Shown here in pieces: positions 53,001 through 59,529 of a stretch of DNA of 64,000 nucleotides. Origin of the DNA: Diphasiastrum complanatum (taxonomy: Eukaryota > Streptophyta > Lycopodiopsida > Lycopodiales > Lycopodiaceae); contig CM055095.1 of the NCBI GenBank assembly GCA_029204225.1, forward strand, positions 70,519,957-70,583,956, read 5' to 3'. The translations under genes and the position numbers were made by a program. The notes beneath the pieces were generated by a model. It was given only the letters and a program-made list of their open reading frames with translations, was not told the origin of the DNA and did no database searches. Position 1 is the first letter of the stretch. Every line of letters starts with the position of its first letter.

Positions 53001-55175
53001 CATGACTGCTTTGAGAATCTGAAGTTATATCTTATTAGACTTATAAGTTGCTAAATTACAGATTCTGACAGCCAGTATTGTAGGTGTTTTGGATTTTTAA
53101 GTATTATTCTTTAAGCACCTGTTTTTAAACACTTTTGAGCATTGTATTTCACCCCCCTGGTACCCCCTCAAATACTACTTTGCCAGTCACAGAAAGCTCT
53201 GGCTGGAATTGTCGCACTGGCTAAGAAGCTATGCATGAACCTCATGAGATTGATTCTGGGACTGTATCTCCTTTGGCTGTACCTCATCTGGAACAACCTG
53301 TGACTCACCTACAACAACTGGTGCCCTAGACTCAGCCAGTTGTGCATGCATGCTAGCCAAATACTCATGATAACTCCTCAATCTCGATCTCTCAGCTGCA
53401 AGTCTTTGTCGCATCTCTGCATGTCATTGTTGCTCAATTGCGCATCTCTGATGCTAGGGTGTCAAGTCTATGTTTCTCTTATACATGTTCCTCTTTTAAT
53501 AACAGGCTAAGCTAAATTTGAATCGCTTAACTATTTTCAAAATAAACAGGGTGTTCCTGCTGAAGTGTACACTATAATGACTTGAAAAAAAACGGCAATA
53601 TCTGGAGTTGGTGATGTGCAATGACCTACTGTAGACAAAAACATTCATGTATGCAAATTGTGAAGAAAGTATGCAAAACTGTAAAAGATATGAAGTGACA
53701 AAAAAATTGAAAACCTACAATCCCATTCTCAAAATCTAGATATCAGAATGAAAAGCTGTAAAATCCGAGATGTAGCAGCATACTCTAGGAAAAGTAGTGA
53801 CATGAAAATCTCTGCAAGAGAAAACGAAAATCTATGAAAATGTAGAAGTCCCCAAAACTAGTGAAAAGTTGAAAAACAAATTGTAAACTTCTTCACATCC
53901 GATCAAGGAGCTTCAAGGTGCAACAGAAGTGCCCTATATTTCAGGAAGAACAATGATCCAAAGATCATGAAAGGTTCTTGAAAAAGCAATAAAAGTATGA
54001 AGTGCCAAAACTGAAAGAAGTTGAAAATTTAGAAACTGAATTTGTAAACATCACTGAATCAAGACATGTCAAGTGCATCAGGAGCCCCCCTATTATAGGA
54101 AAGATAGTGATATAATAATCTTCACAAAGGCCCTGAAAATATGTGAAGATGACAGCTAGTTATGGATTTATGTTAGTACCTTATCACTAAGGCCTTAGTT
54201 ACTGGGACCCCTACATCATTATTGCATTAACCCAACGGGGTTGGCTCAGTTGGTTGGCTTGGCATCCAAAGTTTCTTTGGTCCCAGGTTCGAGCCTCCCC
54301 TTGGAAACCAAGAAGCATTATTACATTAATACTTGATTTGTTAAGTCCATTTGGAAAAGAGCAGTATGAGCCATATGGCCAAGTGGGTATGGTACAAGAC
54401 TGATACTTTCCGAAAAGGTTTCCCCAAAGGAGTCTATTAACAGTATAAGTAGGATAACTTGCAGGCCTTCTATAGCTGGTTGTTTTGTTGTCCTTGAGTT
54501 CATCATTAAAGAATTGTACAATAGCTCTTTTGAAAGGTCCACTTCATGCTCAATTCACTGAAAAATTGTAAAATGATATCAGTTGGACATTGTTAAATGA
54601 TCATCAGTTTGTCATCCACATGTATGTTATTCTTTTTCAGATGTATTTTGTTGTTTCTAGTTTTTGCCTTGGGGAGAAAATCTTGATGTTTGTTTTTGGC
54701 TCTAGGTTTATCTGCAGTTGTTAAGATTGTTATTCCTCATGTCCTAGTACAGTTGCAGTTCTTTAAACTCTATCAGACTTGCGTATGTTTTCTTAAAATA
54801 TAGAAGCTTGGTATTCACTACTTCTCCTCTTAGCCATGGCCCAAGACCTATCCATTTTATTGCAGTTGGAATGTTCCCACCATAGTTCTATGGGGTGAAG
54901 CAGACAAGTATCTACCCAGTTCAGAAGCCGTGAACTTTGCAAATAGCAATCGAGATGTCATCAACCAAGTAATACTAGATGGAGCTGGTCATCTTCCACA
55001 GGAGGACTGGTAAATATATTGGTGCACTTTCCCATGCAGCTTAATGATTTTGATGTAGAGGTTTTGTGGTTCTGCTTATTTTCAACAAAGCAGCAGTTTC
55101 GTCAAGCACTGTGTTCTTGTCTCTAGGCCAGAAAAGGTTGCAGAAGGACTGAATTCATTTTTGGGATCACGGTGA
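15285..55175 (+). CDS. Plastid-targeted alpha/beta-hydrolase-fold protein, 11 exons over 39.9 kb
   Basis: The exons (15285-15611, 20219-20294, 29790-29875, 30343-30436, 30741-30817, 31059-31186, 34774-34845, 35088-35158, 49587-49659, 54866-55009, 55127-55175) sum to 1197 nt, which is 398 codons plus TGA. Every junction is GT-AG and all phases agree. Residues 1-57 are Ser/Arg-rich and low in acids, like a chloroplast transit peptide, with likely cleavage near VVFAA. The fold starts after about 110. The oxyanion motif HGAP is at 148-151, the elbow region QGFIVGSYG at 220-228, the acid D348 in GEADKY and the His H377 in [10 protein letters not shown]. The elbow G-x-Nuc-x-G has Ile (I223) where Ser or Asp is usual, so catalysis is doubtful. 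From memory it resembles the Arabidopsis AT1G52510 type of chloroplast hydrolase; this needs a search. The start at 15285 gives the only ATG in frame before the transit peptide. Confidence 0.92.
15612..17206. other. Intron 1, left part: no element recognised
   Basis: Intronic sequence between exon 1 and the Gypsy gag relic. Short ORFs (for example 16082-16267) have no domain features. Confidence 0.5.
17207..18330 (+). mobile_element. Ty3/Gypsy gag relic in hydrolase intron 1
   Basis: Starting at ATG 17207 and passing through several frames, the translation gives [10 protein letters not shown]-like, [20 protein letters not shown] and SECNPDL blocks of the Retrotrans_gag domain. Zinc-knuckle halves [11 protein letters not shown] and [14 protein letters not shown] follow. 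The blocks are co-linear with the gag at 38591. There are many frameshifts, no pol and no LTR identified. Confidence 0.8.
18600..19270. repeat. Segment with about ten AACCTTCGCC / GGCGAGGGTT words in both orientations
   Basis: Words such as AACCTTCGCCA (18757), TGGCGAGAGTTC (18811), AACCTTCGCAGG (18907), CGGCGAAGGTTC (18972), AACCTTCTCC (19046), CCGGCGAGAGTTC (19167) and AACCTTCGCCAC (19252) recur every 50-100 bases. The same words occur at 38150-38340 and 61390-61740, next to Gypsy sequences of the same family. They therefore belong to a noncoding part of that family. Confidence 0.7.
20219..20294 (+). CDS. Hydrolase exon 2
   Basis: The acceptor is CATTTTAG and the donor is CAG|GTTCTT, 76 nt, phase 0 to 1. 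It encodes [16 protein letters not shown] and FSWFVRETG, the first strand of the fold. It is too short to stand out as an ORF and was found by domain continuity. Confidence 0.92.
20933..21150. mobile_element. hAT-like MITE with 8-bp TSD in hydrolase intron 2
   Basis: This 218-bp element is flanked by the perfect 8-bp duplication CTCCAGTG (20925-20932 and 21151-21158). Its ends CTTAGTTGCCCGTTCCG and CGGAACGGGCTTCTAAG are inverted copies with two mismatches. Internally there is a perfect inverted repeat with 21-base arms (20944-20964 and 20967-20987) and several GTTCCGGAAC-type palindromes. There is no ORF. The 8-bp duplication points to hAT mobilisation. Confidence 0.8.
21159..23229. other. 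Intron 2: no gene; part resembles a dispersed repeat
   Basis: The stretch 21590-21700 (GTAAAGCATAGTACAAAGGGAGAG ... TTTTCACACGTGCGAG) resembles the reverse complement of 47480-47600. It may be a diverged copy of the same unclassified repeat. The rest is unassigned intron sequence. Confidence 0.35.
23230..23450 (+). mobile_element. Possible LINE endonuclease fragment
   Basis: Translation in mixed frames gives [16 protein letters not shown] followed by an FPSGDFPFNLL-like stretch, resembling the segment at about 26780-26880 of the LINE further on. It is very degraded and not certain. Confidence 0.3.
24132..24193. repeat. (TC)31 microsatellite in intron 2
   Basis: An uninterrupted TC dinucleotide run of 62 bases, directly before LINE copy A. 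Confidence 0.97.
24290..26268 (+). mobile_element. LINE copy A: endonuclease end, RT and C-terminus
   Basis: The order on the plus strand is as follows. The endonuclease C-terminal SDHS motif is at about 24350. The linker follows. RT blocks begin at about 24950 ([24 protein letters not shown]), then [17 protein letters not shown] and [14 protein letters not shown]. The catalytic YADD is at 25675-25686 ([13 protein letters not shown]). A degraded C-terminal region runs to about 26268. Stops and frame changes are frequent (for example TAG before AGFRRG). ORF1 and the endonuclease start are absent, as expected of a 5'-truncated LINE. Confidence 0.85.
26269..28345 (+). mobile_element. LINE copy B: ORF1 end, endonuclease and RT (degenerate)
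   Basis: 26269-26400 matches the ORF1 C-terminal region seen at 46540-46690 (FKSK.ER..VL.LK.KLK). 26600-26900 holds endonuclease blocks ([29 protein letters not shown]). 27660-27790 holds RT block [10 protein letters not shown] and a KAF motif. 27838-28152 is open and includes [20 protein letters not shown] and YVDD (28036-28047, [20 protein letters not shown]). There are internal deletions and many stops. It is head-to-tail with LINE copy A. Confidence 0.8.
28805..28945. repeat. Imperfect tandem duplication in intron 2
   Basis: TCTTTAGGCTTTCAACTCTTTCC and TTGGATCAAGCACTCAGAGA each occur twice (about 28808-28885 and 28886-28940). The first unit carries an extra 23-base insertion. Confidence 0.8.
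28946..29789. other. End of intron 2, no element recognised
   Basis: AT-rich intron sequence leading to the TTTCAG acceptor of exon 3. Short ORFs here show no domain. Confidence 0.5.
29790..29875 (+). CDS. Hydrolase exon 3 (HGAP oxyanion motif)
   Basis: The acceptor is TTTCAG, 86 nt, and the donor is AAAG|GTGATC. It reads [24 protein letters not shown] is the oxyanion-hole segment after strand beta-3 of alpha/beta hydrolases. Confidence 0.93.
29911..30003. repeat. 52-bp tandem duplication rich in CACA in intron 3
   Basis: TGCCCACATACAGACGTACA and the following CCCTTGCACATGCACA occur at 29911 and again at 29963. This gives intron 3 (29876-30342) a low-complexity core. Confidence 0.9.
30343..30436 (+). 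CDS. Hydrolase exon 4
   Basis: The acceptor is AAAGCAG and the donor is ACAG|GTGCAG, 94 nt. It reads [20 protein letters not shown] and then [10 protein letters not shown], the [10 protein letters not shown] strand-loop typical of this family. Confidence 0.93.
30741..30817 (+). CDS. Hydrolase exon 5
   Basis: The acceptor is TTGCAG and the donor is CAG|GTATTG, 77 nt. It reads [20 protein letters not shown] and ends SLVTQ, which is helix B plus strand beta-5 leading into the nucleophile elbow. Confidence 0.92.
31059..31186 (+). CDS. Hydrolase exon 6 (elbow region)
   Basis: The acceptor is ATACAG and the donor is AAG|GTATTT, 128 nt. It begins [20 protein letters not shown] and continues KLGILNGPL. 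The elbow glycine pair frames Ile instead of Ser, and a Ser lies three residues later (S226). Confidence 0.93.
31187..32375. other. Intron 6, left part: no element recognised
   Basis: Intronic AT-rich DNA. An 18-base phrase (CTAACCATGAACATAGTCCC) recurs with small changes near 31660-31700. No ORF has coding character. Confidence 0.45.
32385..33191. mobile_element. TIR element of about 807 bp with 9-bp flanking duplication in intron 6
   Basis: GGTATTTAT occurs at 32376-32384 and 33192-33200, directly outside inverted ends ending in ATGCACCG / CGGTGCAT. Inside each end are GAATCGCGATTC-type words, including a perfect 16-bp palindrome at 32418-32433. The centre is GC-rich with two tight hairpins (32820-32837, 32881-32897). 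A 9-bp duplication suggests a Mutator-like element; if read as 8 bp, hAT is the alternative. There is no transposase ORF. Confidence 0.65.
33201..34075. other. Intron 6, middle: unrecognised ORF at 33409-33729
   Basis: A plus-strand ORF of 106 codons (start [20 protein letters not shown]) has no recognised domain and no splice or repeat context that supports it. The rest is AT-rich intron DNA. Confidence 0.3.
34000..34205 (-). mobile_element. Ty1/Copia RNase H C-terminal remnant (minus strand)
   Basis: The minus strand reads [20 protein letters not shown] and then a [13 protein letters not shown] block. This corresponds to the KHI-x-x-x-HFIRxxV and TKALP end of Copia RNase H. It is truncated by the adjacent TC tract. 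Confidence 0.65.
34239..34328. repeat. (TC)44 microsatellite in intron 6
   Basis: About 88 bases of uninterrupted TC followed by nine C. It is the longest simple repeat in the window. Confidence 0.97.
34774..34845 (+). CDS. Hydrolase exon 7
   Basis: The acceptor is ATGTAG and the donor is CCC|GTATGT, 72 nt. It reads [20 protein letters not shown] and then KGS. This is cap-domain sequence. Confidence 0.92.
34959..35000. repeat. (TC)21 microsatellite in intron 7
   Basis: A 42-base TC run within the 242-base intron 7, so it makes up one sixth of that intron. It is placed 87 bases before the acceptor. Confidence 0.97.
35088..35158 (+). CDS. Hydrolase exon 8
   Basis: The acceptor is TGCCAG and the donor is TTTT|GTAATT, 71 nt. 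It reads [20 protein letters not shown] and then PGF. The following intron is 14.4 kb long. Confidence 0.92.
35327..35404 (-). mobile_element. tRNA-derived SINE in intron 8, minus orientation, perfect 16-bp TSD
   Basis: A body of about 78 bp lies between perfect direct repeats AACAATCTACAATTAT (35311-35326 and 35405-35420). On the minus strand it has A box TGGCTCACTTGG (35390-35401) and B box GGTTCGAGCC (35348-35357), the RNA polymerase III internal promoter. It is the same family as the copy at 54231. Confidence 0.85.
35841..36077 (-). mobile_element. LINE 3' fragment (C-terminal zinc-knuckle region)
   Basis: The minus-strand reading contains [19 protein letters not shown], the C-x2-C-x8-H-x4-C arrangement found at the C-terminus of plant LINE ORF2 proteins, followed by an aromatic-rich end. 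It lies next to, but is distinct from, the larger LINE D tail at 36310. Confidence 0.6.
37096..37828 (+). repeat. 5' LTR
   Basis: 733 bp, TG...CA ends. It contains a TATA-like CTATAAAAAGG near 37400 followed by the transcribed-region-like ACTCGAGTTTGC. A telomere-like CCCTAACCCTAG lies near its start. Confidence 0.92.
38591..40597 (+). pseudogene. Gypsy gag with four zinc knuckles (three in-frame stops)
   Basis: One reading frame runs from ATG 38591 to 40597, broken only by stop codons at 39338, 39995 and 40595. The Retrotrans_gag domain occupies the first 190 codons ([43 protein letters not shown]). Four CCHC knuckles follow: [40 protein letters not shown] and [13 protein letters not shown]. 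The end enters the protease region (AVIDGGL, where the copy at 57 kb has AVIDGGS followed by RVNLIS). Gag forms the virus-like particle and binds the RNA. Four knuckles is more than the usual one or two. Confidence 0.88.
40598..41384 (+). pseudogene. Residual protease-linker ORF after internal deletion
   Basis: By comparison with 57350-58300, about 400 bases of the protease region are missing near 40665. The open frame 40713-41318 ([20 protein letters not shown]) then matches the linker of the other copy until about 41290, where everything up to the 3' polypurine tract is deleted. Confidence 0.8.
41385..42134 (+). repeat. 3' LTR
   Basis: 750 bp, nearly identical to the 5' LTR. The differences are a few substitutions, an extra ATTGTAGTGTTA-type stretch near 41945 and a duplicated ACTTTTT near 41875. 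Confidence 0.92.
43307..44940 (+). mobile_element. LTR-retrotransposon 5' end: LTR, PBS and gag start, inside LINE D
   Basis: A likely LTR at 43307-43553 (TGTGCCCCAG ... TATTACA) is followed by TGGTATCAGAGCC (43555-43567), an exact initiator-Met primer site. After a long leader, 44457-44995 codes for gag: an acidic coiled-coil segment ([20 protein letters not shown]) and [14 protein letters not shown], a common start of Gypsy gag domains. It ends abruptly at LINE sequence near 44940, so the 3' half is missing. Confidence 0.7.
45379..46358 (-). pseudogene. LINE D ORF1 (nucleic-acid-binding protein), frameshifted
   Basis: Residues from 46358 form a low-complexity Ala/Gln/Ser/Pro N-terminus ending in [21 protein letters not shown] one-base shift near 45915 moves into the frame that holds the coiled coil and the L1-like RNA-binding region, ending in [14 protein letters not shown] at 45379. 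ORF1 proteins of L1-type LINEs package the element RNA. The two frames together cover about 320 codons, a normal ORF1 length. Confidence 0.7.
46500..46880 (+). mobile_element. LINE ORF1/ORF2 junction fragment (plus strand)
   Basis: The plus-strand ORF reads [20 protein letters not shown] and [11 protein letters not shown], the same C-terminal ORF1 region as LINE D but in the opposite orientation and closer to LINE B. The segment after it (CCAAGGCATTTAGTAGAATTGCTATTTAT) also matches LINE B at about 26390-26420. It is head to head with LINE D. Confidence 0.7.
46881..49030. other. Intron 8, right part: no gene; 47460-47600 in a dispersed repeat
   Basis: No coding signal. 47480-47600 resembles 21590-21700 in reverse complement. 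48131-48430 is an ORF without any recognised domain. Confidence 0.4.
49040..49262. mobile_element. Possible MITE rich in GGTTCGAACC words
   Basis: In about 220 bases, GGTTTGAAC/GGTTCGAAC/GATTCGAAC words occur at least eight times, including the 12-bp palindrome at 49177-49188. Clear terminal repeats and a target duplication were not found. It is classed as MITE-like only because its texture resembles the two TIR elements in introns 2 and 6. Confidence 0.35.
49587..49659 (+). CDS. Hydrolase exon 9
   Basis: The acceptor is TTCTAG and the donor is AAG|GTATGT, 73 nt. It reads [20 protein letters not shown] and then FSE. The split codon with exon 8 gives Ser. Confidence 0.9.
49660..53560. other. 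Intron 9, left and middle: no gene
   Basis: ORFs at 51319-51928 overlap in several frames and have no conserved domain. A phrase GACCTCTGTTGGAGGGG occurs twice (about 51805 and 51899). 50430-50870 is similar in reverse complement to 53570-54150. Confidence 0.4.
53570..54150. repeat. Degenerate tandem repeat, period about 140-150 bp
   Basis: Successive segments share the order GTAAA..., AAGTG.CA.AA, TTGAAAA, AACTTCTTCAC, CAAG..GC..CAG.AG..CCC.TAT..AGGAA, with many substitutions. The unit boundaries are unclear. A related block in the opposite orientation lies at about 50430-50870. Confidence 0.4.
54231..54315 (+). mobile_element. tRNA-derived SINE in intron 9 with 14-bp TSD
   Basis: An 85-bp body between CATTATTGCATTAA (54217-54230) and CATTATTACATTAA (54316-54329), a duplication with one mismatch. 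The A box TGGCTCAGTTGG is at 54242-54253 and the B box GGTTCGAGCC at 54286-54295. The 3' end is AACCAAGAAG. It is about 90% like the intron 8 copy in reverse. The sequence does not fold into a cloverleaf with a clear anticodon arm. Confidence 0.85.
54866..55009 (+). CDS. Hydrolase exon 10 (acid and histidine)
   Basis: The acceptor is TTGCAG and the donor is CTG|GTAAAT, 144 nt. It reads [20 protein letters not shown] and then [13 protein letters not shown]. Asp of GEADKY and His of GAGH are the expected acid and base. Confidence 0.94.
55127..55175 (+). CDS. Hydrolase exon 11 (terminal)
   Basis: The acceptor is CTCTAG. It reads [15 protein letters not shown] and then TGA at 55173-55175, the usual C-terminal helix after GHxPxxDxPE. 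Confidence 0.93.
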
Positions 55176-55374
55176 ACCTGCACAACTTTATTTTTGAGCA
55201 AGGTCAAAATAGGTCACAATTCTTCAAATTGAAGACATAAGAAGTTAAGAGGCTGGTAGCTTGTCCTTTTCAACCTGTTTGCATGATTGTTAGTTTGACT
55301 TTTCTTTTTCAAGTTTTTGAGAGCTCAGTTGAAGCTCTACAGTTAGACAGCTGATTAAAATCATAGTTGCATAT

Positions 55375-55380
55375 AATAAA
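55375..55380 (+). terminator. Candidate polyadenylation signal AATAAA
   Basis: AATAAA lies 200 bases after the hydrolase stop codon in an AT-rich context (ATATAATAAAATAG). It is the best-placed consensus signal, but plant poly(A) signals are degenerate. Confidence 0.45.
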
Positions 55381-55689
55381 ATAGTATAATTGACGTATCA
55401 TATAAATATGTATAATACAATGTATTATACGACTTTGATTACTATAGTTTGATTTCCAATAGTTTTATTCAAGAACATAAATGAGATTATTTTATCTTAA
55501 TGTTCATCCCTTCAAACATAAACATAAGAACAAAATTTTGAAGAAAATTGTAGATCGCACATGAAGTATTTGATAAAAACTTGTCAATGGTCAAAAGGTA
55601 AAGGTAGGGCTATTTATTATTTCGAACTAGCCTACGTATTTTTCAGCCAAAAATGTATAATACACGTATTTTATATACCTGGTTTTTTT

Positions 55690-55780
55690 TGTTTAAAAGA
55701 AAAACGTTCTGACCCAGTTCGTTCCGGAATGTACAGTACGTTCCGACCCAAAAGGGTCAGAACGGGCTTCTAAGCTTAGA
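55690..55780. mobile_element. Truncated second copy of the GTTCCGGAAC MITE family
   Basis: ACGTTCTGACCCAGTTCG and GGGTCAGAACGGGCTTCTAAGC repeat the right end of the element at 20933-21150 (TGGTCGGAACGGGCTTCTAAG). Only the last 80-90 bases are recognisable. It lies about 500 bases after the hydrolase stop. Confidence 0.55.
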
Positions 55781-56869
55781 CTTGCACTTTGATATAAGTT
55801 AATATATTATTATTTTTCATTCCTTTGTTTGTTTAATTTAAATTTATATTGAAATTGAATGAATTTGTTGTTCAGCAAAAAAAGTTGCAACGAGAGTCCT
55901 AATATTATGTCACATGTTGCAGAGTGTGAATAGAAGAGGAGAGTGCATGGATATGATTGGTTGTTTGGAAAAGTTTTTTAGTACGATTTAAGATTGACAC
56001 GTAATATAATTTTCTTTTCATTTCCTTGCCATGCATGGGGGTTTCCATGCTTCATTATTGTATAGTACACTTATGTCATACTAGTTTAAGTAATATGAAA
56101 TTTGAGCTCATGGTGAAGTTGCAAGTACAGGTGGTCAAAGTAAGCAATGAATCACCTCATATAAAACCGACAACTGTTCAGTTAAGTTGACGTTTATGCA
56201 CTTGCTTCAAATAATTTATGTTAGTGGTATCAAACAGTTTGTGTACTATGTTATGCCGTACTATCGATGATGAAAAGTACGTCAAGCAATAGTACTGCGA
56301 CTATAGGTGACTGATTGTGTAGGCAAAAATAAATCTCAATAACTCTTCTGAAGTTGATTACAATGTTTGTGAATTGGTTTTCTTCAAAATGTTGAAGGTT
56401 CAAATCTGTAGCGCGTGGTTTAAATGTAGTTGTACTAATGTCCATTGTTTTTTAAGCATAAGTAATTCGGTGAATTTGGCCAAGTCATATTTTTTTTGTA
56501 GGAAAGATTCCGCGAAACTGTTAAAAAGGTTCTGTGTATTCTTCCTTAGAGAACGCGATTAGAGGTTGAATAAATCATACCAATATTAGCGTGTTTAATT
56601 ATGCCTGAATATGATCTATGTACTAATAGAGCAGTTCTATTATGATTAAATTATCCATGAGAAAATATGGGTGCGAAAATTGGAAATATATGCGCGAATG
56701 TGATAGACAATTAGATAATGAAATAAAACGACTAAAACTTTGATCAGAAAACGAATTTTATAACTCTGAGTCTGAATCAATATACGTTTTTCTTGCTGCC
56801 TTGTGGTATCTCTTTTATGAAGAGTACGTAAGTGCGCAAGTGCATAGATAAATAAGTCAGAGATATCTG
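55781..56869. other. Intergenic AT-rich DNA between the hydrolase gene and a Gypsy element
   Basis: Nothing recognisable. Short ORFs lack domain features. Confidence 0.45.
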
Positions 56870-57058
56870 AATATGAGGCAGTGGATCAAACATCTACAAG
56901 AAGAAGAGGAGCTTGAAGCTGCTAAAGCAACAGCTGAGGTTCAGTCTTCACCATTGCAGCCTCCAAGAAATTTACGTACGGATATGAATGATCAGTTACA
57001 TCATCATGAAGAACCCTTCAAGATGACTGAACTGAAAGCATCGTAAACAGAACTGCTC

Positions 57059-58153
57059 ATGAACATTTTGTCTAGCAAGATCAATATCTCATTAGGAGAG
57101 TTCCTGAAGTTGGTGCCAAAAGCAAAAGAAGTCTTAGTGCAAAAGTTAGCTCAAGAAAAACCAAAAGTCCATCATGAGCCACTTTTTTGTGCTGGATTTG
57201 AAGAATCTAACGAAATACTCCATGTTGGAGCCGCTTGGAAAAGTGAACAAAAGAATACCACTCTGTCGATACAGCATGGACAATTTCCTAAAGAAGCAGC
57301 CGTGATAGATGGCGGTTCAAGAGTTAATCTGATCTCTACAAAGTTATGTGCAAAATGGGGCCTTACAAAGATTAAGCCTGTTACTTTTGTTATTAAGCTA
57401 GCTGATCAAACGACAGTTCATCCATGAGGAATGGTGAAAGATGTACCTGTCAGAATTGCGGGAGTACAGTTCGTCATTACTTTCATAGTGATGGACTTAC
57501 CAGAAGCGCCAAATGTCTACCGAGTTCTTTTGGGACGTCCATGGTTACGAGTTGCGCAAGTAATTCATAACTGGGGTACCGGAAAAATCACTTTCGAAAA
57601 TCGTGAACGTGCAGTTGAAGTTGATCCTACAATATGGACTATCAAACAAGTGGTTCAAAAAGAGGATGCCGTTTCGTCAACAACGGATCACACTTGTGAT
57701 CGACCAGCGAAAAAATTGGGAGTTCATTACGATTTTCAAACAGATACTGTCAATTGGAATGAAGTTCTTGCAACGATTGACTGTACAACAAGATATATGT
57801 GTCAACAAGATAATCAATCAGATTTGGGCGAGATTTCCTTGTTAGATCGAACTTTGGATACACCAATCACGTTTTCACTAAATGTGTTGAATGTAGCCTG
57901 GATATCAACAGAACCTATACCAGATCCGATTGAGGATGAACTCATTCCTTTGAGTCATGCCTTGACTTATGATGGCAATGCTGAACTTACGGATGAGCAG
58001 ATTCTAAATCATATGGATCCGACCAGATTTGGAGTGCGTAACGTTCTTGATAAACCAACAATAAAACCGCCCAAAGCAGTTATATTGAAGGAAGATAGGA
58101 TCACAGGATCGATGAGAAGAAACAAGCTAAGCAACATTATAATACGGTCCTGA
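57059..58153 (+). pseudogene. Gypsy gag end and aspartic protease
   Basis: 57059-57427 reads [20 protein letters not shown] and then [20 protein letters not shown], with the catalytic DGG. After a TGA at 57425 the frame at 57431 continues RVLLGRPWLRVAQVIHNWGT, the protease C-terminal region. The rest is a charged linker to RT. The intact protease cuts the Gag-Pol polyprotein. Confidence 0.85.
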
Positions 58154-58699
58154 AATGGGAAAATCTCCCTCAAAATATTGATTCAAAGAAAGTGCTACCC
58201 TTATTCGATAAAGGCAAAGGAAAAGTCGAGGATGATTCTTCAAGTCAGAATTCTAGTAAGACATCATCGTCTAGGAAGTCTTTAACTTTGAAGAAAATTT
58301 TTTCTTCTCCGAAGTCATCACCTCCACGATCAATTCCTGCTAAGAAGACTAAGCGAAGATCCAAGCTAAGTCCTTTTGAAAAAGAACAAGCGAATGTAGT
58401 CCAACATGATATGCCCGAGCATTTTAAACGTTATACACTGGATGATGTGGTTATTATGTTACCTAAAGCACATCGTGAACCTGAAGAACACATGCCGGAA
58501 TCTAAAGAGGTTTACGATGGCCCAGCTAGGACACAACCAATGAATCTTGCCGAACCCAGGAGAACCGAAAAAAAATTATACAAGTTGGATCACAATTTAC
58601 TCTTGAACAGTATCAAGCAGTACACATGTTACTTATTAAGTATTAAGATTGCTTTGCATGGACTTATCAAGATCTGAAGGGTATTTCAACATTAGTGAT

Positions 58700-59430
58700 T
58701 GAACATACCATACCTTTAGTACCTGATGCAGTTCCAATGGTTACAAAGTTCTATCACTGTAATCCTAATGTGGCGGACTTGATAAAGAAAGAACTTCAGA
58801 GATTGCTTGACGTCGATTTCATTTATTAGATGGAGCACACTGAATAAATTTCACCGATTGTCATTGTTCCTAAGAAAAATGAGAAATTGCGGATCTGTGT
58901 GAATCTCAAAGCGTTGAACAAAGTGGCGCGAAAGGATCACTTTTCGTTACCTTTTATTGAAAGCATTTGGATCGCCTTGTCGGAGCGGAAGCTATTAGAT
59001 TGCATCTGTCGATCGCCACAAAACTGCTTTTGCAACATAATGGGGCACCTATGCTTACAAAGTAATGTCGTTTGGACTCTGTAATGCACCAAGTTCATTC
59101 CAAAGAGTAATGCGAATTCCTTGAAATTTACTTGGATAACTTGCGAGTCCATAGTACAGATGCAGACCACCTGGATCGATTGGAGAAAATATTTGAAAGA
59201 TGTCGTAAATATCAGATTTTCTCTAAATCCAGAAAAATGTCAGATATGGGTTTCCCACGGAGCTGTGCTTGGACATGTGATATCAAGACATGGTATTGCC
59301 ACAAATTATTCTAAGATCAAAGTTATTGTGGAATTGCCACCGCCAAGAACAATTTGTGGAGTTTATGTGTTTATGGGTCATGCGAACTACTATCGAATTT
59401 TATTATCTTCTTTGAGGATTTAGCACGACC
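58700..59430 (+). pseudogene. Gypsy reverse transcriptase, frameshifted, YLDD changed to YLDN
   Basis: RT blocks in order: LIKKELQRLLDVDFIY, IVIVPKKNEKLRICVNLKAL, KDHFSLPFIE, then (shifted) MSFGLCNAPSSFQRVM, YLDN at 59129-59140, and SLNPEKCQIWVSHGAVLGHV. The usual YLDD has lost its last Asp, one of the metal-binding residues. A TAG at about 58827 and at least three frame changes are also present. Confidence 0.85.
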
Positions 59431-59529
59431 TATATACAAATTGACTATTGTTCCTATTTGGACAGTAGAGACGTTAGAAACCTTTGAAAAACTAAAAAAA
59501 AACAGACGTAGCCAGGTGACTATAAGAAG

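Noticed and set aside
54231-54315. A tRNA gene
   Set aside because: A and B boxes are present, but no acceptor stem or anticodon arm forms, and a target-site duplication and a second copy show it is a SINE.
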